Assembly: GCA_963847675.1 (NCBI GenBank)
Contig: CAWKAP010000009.1
Location: 186,001 to 250,000, forward strand
DNA length: 64,000 nucleotides
From: JADJWR01 sp963847675
GTDB taxonomy: Bacteria > Pseudomonadota > Gammaproteobacteria > Burkholderiales > Burkholderiaceae_F
Direction of reading: 5' to 3'
A program made the translations under genes and the position numbers. Shown one piece after another: positions 53,807 to 63,870 of the stretch. Position 1 is the first letter of the stretch. Every line of letters begins with the position of its first letter. The notes beneath the pieces are model-generated. The model was not told where the DNA came from. It saw nothing but the letters and a program-made list of their open reading frames with translations, and searched no databases.

Positions 53807-56745
53807 GTGCCGAGGCGCAAGGAGGCGGCGCAGGCGGTCATTCCGCGCGCCACGTACCGCGTGCAGCTGCATCGCGACTTCACCTTCAACGACGCCGCGG
53901 CGCTCGTGCCCTACCTGGCCCGGCTCGGGGTGAGCCACTGCTACTGCTCGCCCTTCCTGCGCGCCCGCGCCGGCAGCCGGCACGGCTACGACATCGTCGA
54001 TCACAACGCGCTGAATCCGGAGATCGGCAACCGCGAGGATTTCGAGCGGCTCGTCGCCACGCTGCGCAGCCACGGCATGGGCCTGCTGATGCGACGTCGT
54101 GCCCAACCACATGGGCGTGCTGGGCGGCGACAACGGCTGGTGGCTCGACGTGCTCGAGAACGGCGCCGGCGTCGATGTTCGCCGGCTTCTTCGACATCGA
54201 CTGGGCGCTCCAGTCGATCCGGCGCTCACCGGCAAGGTGCTGCTGCCGATCCTCGGCGACCAGTACGGCATCGTGCTCGAACGCGGCGAGCTGAAGCTCG
54301 GCTTCGAGCCGGCGAGCGGCAGCTTCGTGCTGCGCTACTACGAGCACCGCCTGCCGATCGACCCGGCCACCTATCCGCGGCTGCTCGACTCGCGCGCAGC
54401 ACCTGCTGACGCCGAACGCGCTGCCGCCAGTCGGCCGCCGATTCGCTGGCCAGCCTCGCAGCGGCGCTCGGCCACCTGCCGGCGCGGCACGACTGCAGCC
54501 GAGGCGATGCGCGCCGAGCGCCATCGCGACAAGGAAGTGCACAAGCGCGCAGCTGGCGCGGCTGGCGCGCGACTTCCCGGCGCTGGCCGAGGCGATCGAG
54601 CGCGCGGTCAGCGCGTTCAACGGCTCGGCCGACGACCGCGACCAGCTTCGACGCTGCTCGACGAACTGATCGAGCAGCAGGCCTACCGGCTGGCCTACTG
54701 GCGCGTCGCCGCCGACGAGATCAACTACCGCCGCTTCTTCGACATCAACGAGCTGGCCGCGCTGCGCATGGAGCGCGCCGAGGTGTTCGACGCGACGCAC
54801 CGGCTGGTGCTCGATCTCGTCGCCAGCGGCAAGGTCGACGGCCTGCGCATCGACCATCCCGACGGCCTGCTCGATCCCGCCGCCTATTTCCGCCGGCTGC
54901 AGGAGCGCTATGCACAACTGATCGGCCAGCCGGGCGCAGCCTCCGGCAGCGCCGATGCGCGCGCCTGGCCGCTGTACGTGGTGGTCGAGAAGATCATCGC
55001 CGCCGCACGAGCAGCTGCCGCTCGACTGGGCGCTGCACGGCACCACCGGCTACCGCTTCGCCAACGTCGTCAACGGCCTGTTCGTCGACTCGAGCGCCAG
55101 GTCGAGGCTCGACCGCGCCTGGCGCGCCTTCGTCGGCGACGAGGCCGAGGATTTCGAGGAACTTGCCTACCGCTGCCGGCGCATCGTCATGGCCACGAGC
55201 CTGTCCGGCGAGCTCACCGTGCTCGCCAACGCGCTGCTGCGGCTGGCCCGCGCCGATCGCCGCACGCGCGACTTCACCCTGAACTCGCTGCGGCAGGCAC
55301 TGGCCGAAGTCGTCGCCTGCTTCCCCGTCTATCGCACCTACGTGGTCGAGAAGCCGAGCGCGCAGGACCGCCGCTTCATCGACTGGGCGATCGGCCGCGC
55401 GCGCCGGCGCGGTCGGGCGGCCGACCCGAGCGTGCTCGACTTCATCCGCAGCGTGCTGCTCGGCAATCTGCCGCCAGGCGCACCGCCCGAGCTGCTGGTC
55501 CGCTACCGCGCGTTCACGCAGCGACTGCAGCAGTACACGGCACCGGTGACGGCCAAGGGCGTCGAGGACACCGCCTACTACCGCCACCAGCGGCTGATCG
55601 CGCTGAACGAAGTCGGCGGCGAGCCCGACGTGTTCGGCATGACTGTCAACGCCTTCCACGGCGCCAGCCGCGACCGCGCGCAACGCTGGCCGCACACCAT
55701 GCTCGCCTCGTCGACGCACGACACCAAGCGCTCGGAGGACGTCCGCGCGCGGCTCGACGTCATTTCCGAGCTGCCGGCGATGTGGCGGCTGGCCGTGCGG
55801 CGCTGGAGCCGCATCAACCGCAGCAAGCGGCGCACGCTGGAAAAGCAGCCAGCGCCGTCGCGCAACGACGAGTACCTGCTCTACCAGGTCCTGGTCGGCA
55901 GCTTTCCGGTCGGCGAGATCGACGACGCGGGCCTCGCCGCCTATCGCGGCCGCATCGTCGAGTACATGCTGAAGGCGGCGCGCGAAGCCAAGCAGCACAC
56001 CAGCTGGATCAATCCCGACCCGACCTACGAAGAGGCGCTTGCCGGATTCGTCGAGGCGCTGCTGGCCCGGGTCGACGGCAACCTGTTCATCGACGACCTG
56101 CGCGCTGCCCTGCCGCCGTTCTCCCGCTGGGGTGCCTACAACGCGCTGTCGATGGCGGCGCTGAAGATGACCTCTCCCGGCGTGCCGGATGTCTACCAGG
56201 GCGAGGAACTGCTCGAACTGGCGCTGGTCGATCCGGACAACCGTCGCCCGGTCGACTACGCCACGCGCGGCCGCCTGCTGCAGGAAGTCGAGACGATCAC
56301 CGCTGCCGCCGACCCGGCTGCTACGGTCGCGGCGCTGCGCGAACGGCCGGAAGACGGGCGCCTCAAGCTGTGGATCATCTGGCGCGCGCTGCAGCTTCGC
56401 CGCGAGCAGCCGGCGCTTTTCGCCTGTGGTGACTACCGTCCGTTGTTGCCGCAGGGCGAGCGGGCGCGCCACGTCGTGGCTTTCGCGCGCGAACACGAGG
56501 GCGCCGCCGTGGTGACGATCGCGGCGCGCCTGTACGCAGGCCTTCGGCTCGACCCCGATCAGGCGCCGGTGGGGAACGTTTGGGCCGACACGGTGGTCGA
56601 TCTTCCGTCGCCGCCGGCGGGAGCGCGATGGCGCGACGTGCTGACCGGCCGCTGCTTCGACGCCCGCGCCGAGCCGGTGCCGCTCGCGGAAGTCCTGGCC
56701 GTGCTGCCCGTGGCGCTGCTGGTGGCCGAAGCGCCGGAATCCTGA
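53807..56745 (+). pseudogene. treY: Malto-oligosyltrehalose synthase TreY, about eleven net +1 shifts in first half
   Basis: The joined frames give about 975 residues. The N-terminus IPRATYRVQLHRDFTFNDAAALVPYL is the TreY signature; DVVPNHMG, DEINYRRFFDINELAALR, KVDGLRIDHPDGLLDP (nucleophile), YVVVEKII (acid) and ASSTHDTKRSEDVRARL follow. Shifts cluster at 54092-54656, with one net +2 at 54208-54212, and a last one near 55005; the remaining 580 codons are intact. GTG 53807 is a plausible separate start, but no upstream stop exists, so it may be the C-terminal half of a MalQ-TreY fusion. TreY turns the reducing end of maltodextrin into trehalose linkage for TreZ. Confidence 0.87.
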
Positions 56746-56785
56746 ACTCCAACAGCCAAACCCTGCAATCGAATCGGAGGAGCCC

Positions 56786-57691
56786 GTGCAAGAACTGCTT
56801 TCCCGCTTTCCCTTTCTCGACGTGACGCAATGGAGCGCCGCGACGCATACGTCGGTGCGCATCGCGCTGATCGTCCTCGTCGCATGGATCGTCATCGGCC
56901 TGCTGCAGCGGGCGATCCGGCTGTTCCGCGAGCGCATCGCCGCGCGCCTCGGCGATCGCGAGGCCGTGAAGCGGGCCGAAACGCTCGGTCGCGTGTTCCG
57001 CTACATCGTCGCGGTCGTCATCTCGCTCGTCGCCGGCATGATGGTGCTGTCGGAACTGGGCATCTCGCTGGCCCCGATCCTCGGCGCTGCAGGTGTCGCC
57101 GGCGTGGCCATCGGCTTTGGCGCGCAGAGCCTGGTCAAGGATTTCTTCTCCGGGTTCTTCATCCTGTTCGAGGACCAGATCCGCAAGGGCGACGTCATCA
57201 GCGCGGCCGGCCACGCCGGCCTGGTCGAGGAGATCACGCTGCGCCACACGCGCCTGCGCGACTACGACGGCAACGTGCACTACGTGCCGAACGGCCTGAT
57301 CGACAGCGTGGTCAACATGAGCCGCGGCTACGCGCAGGCGGTGATGGACATCGGCGTTGCCTACCGCGAGGACACCGACGAGGTCTACAAGGTGATGCGC
57401 GAGACGGCGCGGCAGTTGCGCGCCGACGAGAGCTTCGGCGCGCGCATCCTCGACGACCTCGAAATCGCCGGCGTCGACAAGTGGGACGACTCGGCCGTCG
57501 TGATCCGTTGCCGCTTCAAGGTCGTCGCCCTCGAACAGTGGGGCGTGCGGCGCGAGTACCTGACCCGGCTGAAGAAGGCGTTCGATGCCGCCGGCATCGA
57601 GATTCCGTTCCCGCACCTGACCGTCTACGCCGGGCAGGACAGGGCCGGCAACGCGCCGGCGTTCAACCTGCGCCAGATCAACGGGGCGTGA
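56786..57691 (+). CDS. MscS family small-conductance mechanosensitive channel
   Basis: A 301-residue channel. Three membrane helices are followed by the pore-lining TM3: ILGAAGVAGVAIGFGAQSLVKDFFSGFFIL, with the Gly/Ala packing motif and the QSLVKD turn typical of MscS. The beta domain follows (FEDQIRKGDVISAAGHAGLVEEI, HYVPNGLIDSVVNMSR). The GTG start has GGAGGAG 4 nt upstream. It opens on membrane tension to release solutes after hypo-osmotic shock, a fitting neighbour for trehalose synthesis genes. A second, CmpX-like channel lies at 39.4 kb. Confidence 0.93.
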   Translation: MQELLSRFPFLDVTQWSAATHTSVRIALIVLVAWIVIGLLQRAIRLFRERIAARLGDREAVKRAETLGRVFRYIVAVVISLVAGMMVLSELGISLAPILGAAGVAGVAIGFGAQSLVKDFFSGFFILFEDQIRKGDVISAAGHAGLVEEITLRHTRLRDYDGNVHYVPNGLIDSVVNMSRGYAQAVMDIGVAYREDTDEVYKVMRETARQLRADESFGARILDDLEIAGVDKWDDSAVVIRCRFKVVALEQWGVRREYLTRLKKAFDAAGIEIPFPHLTVYAGQDRAGNAPAFNLRQINGA

Positions 57692-57727
57692 GGCGCGGGC
57701 CGGCGCGGCTGCGAGGCGGAAAAGATC

Positions 57728-58219
57728 ATGGCGGCAACCCCCTTCCCGGCAGAGCGCACGCAGCGCTACTTCGAGGACTACACGCCGGGCCTGGTGCTGG
57801 AGTTCGGCACCGCCCCCGTCGACGAGGCCGAAGTGGTCGAGTTCGCGCGGCGGTTCGACCCGCAGCCGTTCCATATCGATGCGACGCAGGCCGCGGACGG
57901 CCCCTTCGGCGGGCTGATCGCCAGCGGCTGGCACACCGGCAGCCTGATGATGCGGCTGCTGGTCGAGCACTACCTGTCGCCGATCGCCAGCCTCGGCTCG
58001 CCCGGGATCGACGAGGTGCGCTGGCTGGCGCCGGTGCGGCCCGGCGACACGCTCTCGGTGCGGGTGACGATCCTCGAGGCGAGACGATCGCAGTCGAAAC
58101 CCGATCGCGGCCTCGTGCGGTCGCAGATGGAAGCGCTGAACCAGCGCGGCGAAGTGGTGATGAGCATGAAGGCCCTGAACTTCACCCTCTGCCGCGGTAC
58201 GGCGGTGCCCGGGGCCTGA
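57728..58219 (+). CDS. MaoC family dehydratase
   Basis: A 163-residue hotdog-fold hydratase. RYFEDYTPGLVLEFGTAPVDEAEVVEFARRFDPQPFHID contains the conserved Asp/His hydratase dyad region (DPQPFHID), and FGGLIASGWHTGSLMMRLL is the second family motif. Such proteins hydrate enoyl-CoA to (R)-3-hydroxyacyl-CoA. It starts 36 nt after mscS. Whether it belongs to the mscS transcript or to the downstream group is not clear. Confidence 0.88.
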   Translation: MAATPFPAERTQRYFEDYTPGLVLEFGTAPVDEAEVVEFARRFDPQPFHIDATQAADGPFGGLIASGWHTGSLMMRLLVEHYLSPIASLGSPGIDEVRWLAPVRPGDTLSVRVTILEARRSQSKPDRGLVRSQMEALNQRGEVVMSMKALNFTLCRGTAVPGA

Positions 58220-58390
58220 GCACGGACCCGCGCGGTGTCTGTGATAACTTCTGCGCGGTTTCCGGCCCTGCCTTGCGCCTTCGCAGGTAGCTCGCTCGGC
58301 CGCGCAGGGTGCGCCTGAGTCACCTCGCTGGTGCTGCCCTCGCGCCGGCCGGCACGGCCCGCCGCAGGCCCTGATCCACCGGACAGAAAG

Positions 58391-59380
58391 TTGATTCGCA
58401 GCCTCTTCGACTCCGTGCTTCGTCTGCTCGCCGCGGCGCTGCTGGCGCTTTCGCTGTCCGTGACGGGCGCGAACGCGCAGCAGTATCCGGACCGTCCGTT
58501 GCATCTGATCGTGCCCTTCCCGCCCGGCGGCGGCGCGGACACCCTGGCGCGCACGGTGATGCCGCGCGTCGAGAAGGCGCTCGGACAGACGATCGTCATC
58601 GAGAACAGGCCCGGCGCCGGCGGCAACATCGGCGCCGAACATGTCGCCCGCGCAGCGCCCGACGGCTACACGCTGCTGTACGGCACCAACGGCACCCACG
58701 CGATCAACGCCAGCCTGTATCGCAACCTGCGCTTCGACCCGGTCAAGGACTTCGTGCCGGTGTCGCGGATGACGACGATTGCCGCCATGCTGATCGTCAA
58801 CCCGAAGTTCCCGGCCAACTCGGTCGAGGACCTGATCCGCTACGCCAAGGCGAATCCCGGCAAGGTGAACTTCGCCTCGGCGGGCAACGGCACGACCTCT
58901 CACCTCGCCGGCGAACTGTTCAAGACGATGGCCGGTATCGACATCGTGCACGTGCCTTACCGCGGCGGCGCGCTGGCGGTCACCGACCTCATGGGCGGCC
59001 AGGTGCAGATGATGATCGACGTGATGCCGAACGCCCTGCCGCTCGCCAGGGACGGCCGCGCGCGCGGGCTGGCCGTCTCGACGGCGAGCCGCTATCCCGG
59101 CGCGCCCGAGTTCCCGACGATCGCCGAGTCCGGCCTGCCCGGCTTCGAAGCCAGTGCCTGGGACGGCATCTTCGTGCCCGCGGGCACGCCGGCACCCATC
59201 GTGACGAGGCTGAACGCCGCGATCCGCGAGGCGCTCGCCGATCCGCAGATCGCCGAGGCGCTGCGCGCGCGCGGCGCGGTGCCGAACCCGAACACGTCCG
59301 AGGCGTTCGCGCGCTTCATTGCCGACAGTTCCGAGAAGTGGGCCCGGGCGGTGCGCTCCTCCGGAGCCAAGATCGACTGA
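58391..59380 (+). CDS. Bug/TctC family tripartite tricarboxylate transporter substrate-binding protein
   Basis: A 329-residue periplasmic protein. The signal peptide (MIRSLFDSVLRLLAAALLAL, then SLSVTGANAQQ) precedes YPDRPLHLIVPFPPGGGADTLAR, the standard Bug N-terminus, and VIENRPGAGGNIGAEHVARAAPDGYTLL. The TTG at 58391 is chosen because it gives a compact signal peptide; an ATG at 58331 would add 20 Pro/Arg-rich residues. These proteins bind carboxylates. No TctA/TctB partners are near, which is usual for the many orphan Bug genes of Burkholderiales. Confidence 0.9.
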   Translation: MIRSLFDSVLRLLAAALLALSLSVTGANAQQYPDRPLHLIVPFPPGGGADTLARTVMPRVEKALGQTIVIENRPGAGGNIGAEHVARAAPDGYTLLYGTNGTHAINASLYRNLRFDPVKDFVPVSRMTTIAAMLIVNPKFPANSVEDLIRYAKANPGKVNFASAGNGTTSHLAGELFKTMAGIDIVHVPYRGGALAVTDLMGGQVQMMIDVMPNALPLARDGRARGLAVSTASRYPGAPEFPTIAESGLPGFEASAWDGIFVPAGTPAPIVTRLNAAIREALADPQIAEALRARGAVPNPNTSEAFARFIADSSEKWARAVRSSGAKID

Positions 59381-59443
59381 TTTCCGCCGCCCCGGCGCGT
59401 GTGCGCGCGGTGGCTTCCCGCATTGTTTTTCCCGGAGAGAAAG

Positions 59444-60283
59444 ATGAGTGACGTGATGGCGCCGGTGCCGCAGTGGAAGACGGTGGCCGGCTACCAGGAC
59501 ATCATTTACGCCAAGGCCGACGAAGGCATCGCCAGGATCGCGATCAACCGGCCCGAGGTACGCAACGCCTTCCGCCCGGAAACCGTCAAGGAATTGCAGG
59601 CCGCCTTCGTCGACGCGCGCGAAGACGCCAACGTCGGCGTGGTGATCCTCACCGGCCAGGGCAAGGACGCCTTCTGCTCCGGCGGCGACCAGCGGGTACG
59701 CGGCAAGGGCGGCTACGTCGGCGGCGACGGCGTGCCGCGGCTCAACGTGCTCGACCTGCAGCGGCAGATCCGCACGCTGCCCAAGCCGGTGGTGGCGATG
59801 GTGGCCGGTTACGCGATCGGCGGCGGTCACGTGCTGCACATGATGTGCGACCTGACCATCGCCGCCGACAACGCCCGCTTCGGGCAGACCGGGCCGAAGG
59901 TCGGCAGCTTCGACGGCGGCTACGGCGCGGCCTACATGGCGCGCATCGTCGGCCAGAAGAAGGCGCGCGAGATCTGGTTCCTGTGCCGGCAGTACGACGC
60001 ACGGCAGGCGCTCGAGATGGGGCTGGTCAACTGCGTGGTGCCGTACGAGCGGCTCGAGGCGGAAACCGTTCAGTGGTGCCGCGAGATGCTCGCCAACAGC
60101 CCGATCGCTTTGCGCTGCCTGAAGGCGGCGCTGAATGCCGACTGCGACGGCCAGGCCGGCCTGCAGGAGCTGGCCGGCAACGCTACCCTCCTCTATTACC
60201 TGTCCGAGGAAGGACAGGAAGGGCGCAACGCCTACGTGGAGAAGCGCAAGCCCGACTTCCGCAAGTTCCCGCGCCTGCCCTGA
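59444..60283 (+). CDS. menB: 1,4-dihydroxy-2-naphthoyl-CoA synthase MenB
   Basis: A 279-residue crotonase-fold enzyme. FCSGGDQRVRGKGGYVG, VAGYAIGGGHVLHMMCDLTIAADNARFGQTGPKVGSFDGGYG (two halves of the active site), QKKAREIWFLCRQYDARQALEMGLVN and the C-terminal EGQEGRNAYVEKRKPDF are specific for MenB rather than general enoyl-CoA hydratases. It closes the second ring of the menaquinone head group from o-succinylbenzoyl-CoA. GGAGAGAAAG precedes the ATG. A MenE-like ligase follows by 36 nt, giving two consecutive menaquinone steps. Confidence 0.9.
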   Translation: MSDVMAPVPQWKTVAGYQDIIYAKADEGIARIAINRPEVRNAFRPETVKELQAAFVDAREDANVGVVILTGQGKDAFCSGGDQRVRGKGGYVGGDGVPRLNVLDLQRQIRTLPKPVVAMVAGYAIGGGHVLHMMCDLTIAADNARFGQTGPKVGSFDGGYGAAYMARIVGQKKAREIWFLCRQYDARQALEMGLVNCVVPYERLEAETVQWCREMLANSPIALRCLKAALNADCDGQAGLQELAGNATLLYYLSEEGQEGRNAYVEKRKPDFRKFPRLP

Positions 60284-60319
60284 GGCACGGCGCAAAGCCG
60301 AACCGCCCCGCTCCTTCTC

Positions 60320-61661
60320 GTGAACGAAGCGCTGTCGATCCACGCCGCCGCCAGGCAGGCGCCGGACACGATCGGGCTGCGTACCGATCAGGGCGAGTTC
60401 ACCTTCGCGCGACTGGCGCAGCTGACCGACCAGCGCCTGCACGCGGAGGACCTGCAGGATCCTCGCGACTTCGCCGTTCGCGCTCGATGCCGCCGGTTCG
60501 GTCGATACCATCGTCACGCTGTACGCGCTGCTCGAAAGACGGCGTCCGGCGCTGCTGCTGCATCCGAAGCTCACCGCGGCCGAGCGCGACGCCGCGCTGC
60601 GCTGCGCGGGTCGCGGCGAAGGCATGTGGCCCGCCGACGCTGCAGCGATCGTCTTCACCTCAGGCACGACCGGAGAGCCGCGCGCCGCGGTGCTGACGCG
60701 CGCCGCGCTGCTCGCCTCTGCCGAAGCGAGCGCGGCCAACCTCGGCTGGCTCGACGACGACTGCTGGCTGCTGGCGATGCCGATCGCACGCGTCGGCGGG
60801 TTGTCGATCGTGACCCGCTGCCTCGCCGCACGGAAGACCGTCGCCCTGGTACCGGGCTTCGATGCCGCGCAGCTTCCTGCGCAGATCGAACGCCACCGCG
60901 CCACGCTCGTCTCCCTCGTGCCGGCGATGCTCGACCGCGTCCTCGCCGCACATCCCACGTGGCGGCCGCCGGAATTCCTGCGCGCCGTGCTGATCGGCGG
61001 CGCCGCCGCACCGCGCGCCCTGCTCCAACGCGCGGCACGGCGGCGGCTGCCGATCATCGTCACCTACGGTTGCACCGAGACCTGCTCGCAGGTGGTCGCG
61101 ACGCCGTACGAGTTTCGTTTCGAGGCTTCGCGCTGCGGCGCCGGCCGGCCGCTGACCGGTGCGCAGGTGCGCGTTGCCGGCGGGCGCATCGAGGTCCGCG
61201 GGCCGATGCGCATGGCCGGCTACGCCGGCGAGCCGCTGCTCGATCCTCGGCAGTGGTTCGACACCGGCGACCTCGGCGACTTCGACGCCGAAGGCTTCCT
61301 GCACGTGAGCGGGCGTGCTGGCGACTGGATCATCAGCGGCGGCGAGAAGGTGCACCCGGCCGAGGTCGAGCGCGCGCTGGAGGCGTTTCCCGGCGTCGTT
61401 TCGGCCGGCGTGTTCGGCGTGGCCGACGAGACCTGGGGTCAGGTCGTGGCCGCGGCGATCGTCGTGTCCGGCGAGTCGATCGACGACTCCGCTCTCTCTG
61501 CCTTCCTGAAGACCCGGCTGGCGCCGCACAAGCTGCCGCGGCGCATCTGCCTCGTGCCCGCGCTGCCGCTGAGCGCTGCGGGCAAACTCGACCGCGCGGC
61601 GCTGCCTTCTCTGGCGCCGTCGCTGCGGGCGCTGCGACCGGCTCGTGCCGTGCCTGGCTGA
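60320..61661 (+). pseudogene. menE: MenE-like o-succinylbenzoate-CoA ligase with one +1 frameshift
   Basis: Joined frames give about 446 residues, close to known MenE. The GTG start begins NEALSIHAAARQAPDTIGLR. An extra base near 60476 shifts the frame, which resumes as FALDAAGSVDTIVTLYALLERRRPALLL. The P-loop is FTSGTTGEPRAA, then TYGCTETCSQVVATP, WFDTGDLGDFDAEGFLHVSGRAGD and the catalytic lysine in LSAAGKLDRAAL near the C-terminus. The short, compact ANL architecture and the position after menB favour MenE, but another small acyl-CoA ligase cannot be excluded. Confidence 0.72.
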
Positions 61662-62002
61662 GGCGCCGCCACCGATTTCGAACCAGGGCCGAACGTCCCC
61701 TGCCCTCCTCGAAAGGGCCGATCGGGCGGTTTAGTCCTCCGACCCATTGCTGCCGGTCTCGCCACCCACGGCGACCGACCGGTCAGATCCAAGCCGACAT
61801 CGAAGTCGCGCGAATGCAGCCACCTGGCTAGCGCCTGCGCGGGTCTCCGCGGGATCCTGGCGGCAGTCCGGTCTCGGAGGCAAAGCCGCCACTCCTGACG
61901 GTTGAGGGAAACCGTCGCTGTTGCTTACCGGCGTGGTCGCGCTGGAAGCAAACGAATGGGCGTCAAGTTCTTTCAGCTCGAGACGTAAAGGCGATGCGCC
62001 GT
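61662..62002. other. Non-coding gap with stem-loops
   Basis: About 340 bp between menE and a convergent small membrane gene. No conserved reading frame is visible. A nested structure lies at about 61850-61916: GGCGGC near 61860 can pair with GCCGCC near 61886, and a separate 7-bp hairpin GACGGTT/AACCGTC (61897-61916) with a GAGGGA loop is followed by GCTGTTGCTT. The latter could be a weak terminator for menE. No known riboswitch family could be matched with confidence. Confidence 0.45.
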
Positions 62003-62404
62003 TCAGCGCGCCCTTCGTTGGGATAGCCATGCGCCGAAGGCGTATGCCGCCAGCGCATTGGCGACGCCCAGGCCGATCAATACGCCGATTCCGATCAGGC
62101 GGTCCGACAACGCGGGCTGGATACTGGGCTCCCCGGGGCTGAGCGGGGACAGCAAGGCGAGAGCGCCGCCGCCGAGCAGCCCGTCCCGCGCCACCCTGAG
62201 AATGCGTCCCCTGGCGCCCTCCGCCCGCCAGCGCAGATACACGGGGACCCGCAGGAAGACCAGCAGCGCGCAGGCGAGCAGGACAAGGGCCAGGATCACG
62301 AATCCGGGCGGCGGCGGAAAGTCTGCAATCGCGAGCGCGAGCAGGAGCCAGGTACCGAAGAAGATCCCGGCCACCCGGCGCGCGGTCTTTTGGTGGGCTG
62401 TCAT
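62003..62404 (-). CDS. Small membrane protein of unknown function
   Basis: A 133-residue protein with three to four hydrophobic segments (IFFGTWLLLALAIADF, FVILALVLLACALLVFL, GLLGGGALALL, IGIGVLIGLGVANALAAYAF). Charged loops contain RWRAEGARGRILRVARDG. I recognise no family. The ATG lacks a strong ribosome site, but codon usage and membrane pattern support a real gene. It is the last of three minus-strand small genes at the right edge. Confidence 0.55.
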   Translation of the reverse strand: MTAHQKTARRVAGIFFGTWLLLALAIADFPPPPGFVILALVLLACALLVFLRVPVYLRWRAEGARGRILRVARDGLLGGGALALLSPLSPGEPSIQPALSDRLIGIGVLIGLGVANALAAYAFGAWLSQRRAR

Positions 62405-62521
62405 GGGGGTGATAACTTCCGAAACGGTCGGGAGCCGGATAGCATCCAGGCCTGCTCGGCACGCCGGGACAGGTACGCGCGAGAGGCAGGTCGCGCGCCA
62501 GGTGCCCTGACAAAAGCGCCG

Positions 62522-62995
62522 CTACTCGGTACCTGCCTCAACGGACTGCCACACCTTCGCTTCCGGATCCCACGCTCGCGCGACGAAGCAGGGCGTCGGG
62601 CTGTTCCCGCCGCAGTCCGAGCCATGTACGCGGGTGAGCAGGACGCGGTTCCGCCCGAAAGTGACCAGGGTCCATCCCTGGTTGCGAAAAGAGGCGACGA
62701 CGTCGCCGACCAGGAAGTGCGACGTACACCCGCCCGTCGAGCAGAACAGGGAGACAGCGGTGGAGCAGGCGTAGGCGCTTTCGTCCAGCACCCAGTCGGG
62801 CTGGAGGTCACCGTCCAGATCCGTGCGGGTCACCGCTCCCCATTCCAGGGCGAATTCCCCGTTTCCGTTATCCGCGCAGGCCTGCCGGGCCGCGGTTACC
62901 TTTTCCGCCAGGGCCGCGGGAAGCCCCGTGAGGTCCAGGGCGCTTGCCGCCAGCGGCATGAATGCCAGGACTGCGATGGCAATTCGACTCTTCAT
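62522..62995 (-). CDS. Exported cysteine-rich protein of unknown function
   Basis: A 157-residue protein starting MKSRIAIAVLAFMPLAASA, a clear signal peptide. AAGGA precedes the chosen ATG. The mature part has an acidic loop DLDGDLQPDWVLD, similar in spacing to calcium-binding FG-GAP or dockerin loops. It has at least seven cysteines, including the cluster CSTAVSLFCSTGGC, which suggests disulfides in the periplasm. I do not recognise the family. It is adjacent to another secreted protein of similar style. Confidence 0.65.
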   Translation of the reverse strand: MKSRIAIAVLAFMPLAASALDLTGLPAALAEKVTAARQACADNGNGEFALEWGAVTRTDLDGDLQPDWVLDESAYACSTAVSLFCSTGGCTSHFLVGDVVASFRNQGWTLVTFGRNRVLLTRVHGSDCGGNSPTPCFVARAWDPEAKVWQSVEAGTE

Positions 62996-63084
62996 GTTCC
63001 TTCTTCCTCGCAATAGTCCAGCGCGGAGCCGGTGACAGCGGCCCCGCCCGGAGGATCGGCGTCACCAGGGGTCACCGCCGGCGT

Positions 63085-63870
63085 TCAGTTGCACTTGCGA
63101 TAGGTGTAGTCGCCAAACTCCAGCCAGTCCTCGTCGCCGTCTTTGAACACGAGGAATTCCGACCGGTCCTCGCCGAGCAGGGCGACCACGAAGCCGCGCG
63201 GCGGTTGGGACTTGCCGAAGAAGCTGTATGCGGTCATGGCGCGCAGGGTCTCGCCGTTGACCGTGACCCGGGCGTCCCACTTGTCCGCCGGCTTCTCGAG
63301 GATGCTGTATTCGATCTGGCGCTTGACGGCCCCGCCGCCGCAGTAGACCACCCCTTCGGGCGCTTCGTTTCGTGCCGGGGCGCCCCCTGCTCGCGAACCG
63401 CAGGCGGCGCGCAGGGACTCGATCGCCGCCCCGGAGCCCTTCAGGTCGAAGATGGCGTAGCTGACGTCCTGATCGATCATGGCCAGGTTCAGCACGGCGT
63501 TCTTGCCGATCTGATCGAGGATAAAGCCGTAGTCCGCCTTGTCGCGAAAGACGATCTCCACGGGGTAGTTGTCGACGATGCGAATGTCCGCATTGTCCGC
63601 CCCGGCCTGGAAGGCGCCGACCTCGGTCGCGCCGTCCTTCATGAAGCGGATGGACAGGCCCTGCTTGCGCTCGATGTCCTGGGCATCCTCGTACCCCGCG
63701 GGCGCGAAGCGCATCCGGTCGCACGAAATCTCGAGGTTCATGTTGCGGGCCTGGATGAAGGCGTTCGGGGACGGCCCGCCGTTGAAACTCCAGCCGGCGA
63801 AGGCTGGCGAACAGACCGCGACCAACGCGGCCCACCACAAGGTCGTACCTCCAAATGCTCGACGAGACAT
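63085..63870 (-). CDS. Exported protein of unknown function
   Basis: A 261-residue protein. The ATG at 63870 gives the signal peptide MSRRAFGGTTLWWAALVAVC ending SPAFA; an upstream in-frame start at 63939 would bury it. The mature part starts with GWSFNGGPSPNAFIQARNMN and has four cysteines that could form two disulfides. Beta-rich alternation and the ending EFGDYTYRKCN are visible. No family is recognised. It heads the small minus-strand group. Confidence 0.65.
   Translation of the reverse strand: MSRRAFGGTTLWWAALVAVCSPAFAGWSFNGGPSPNAFIQARNMNLEISCDRMRFAPAGYEDAQDIERKQGLSIRFMKDGATEVGAFQAGADNADIRIVDNYPVEIVFRDKADYGFILDQIGKNAVLNLAMIDQDVSYAIFDLKGSGAAIESLRAACGSRAGGAPARNEAPEGVVYCGGGAVKRQIEYSILEKPADKWDARVTVNGETLRAMTAYSFFGKSQPPRGFVVALLGEDRSEFLVFKDGDEDWLEFGDYTYRKCN

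Noticed and set aside
56375..61063. A 1,562-codon open frame on the minus strand, and similar long antisense frames at 35996-39394 and 13984-17466
   Set aside because: Long antisense frames are expected in very G+C-rich coding DNA. Their translations are Arg/His/Ala-rich without conserved motifs and lie opposite clear genes.
61850..61920. Cyclic-di-GMP (GEMM) riboswitch, suggested by a CAAAGCC stretch
   Set aside because: The other conserved GEMM elements and their order are missing, and no target gene follows on the plus strand.
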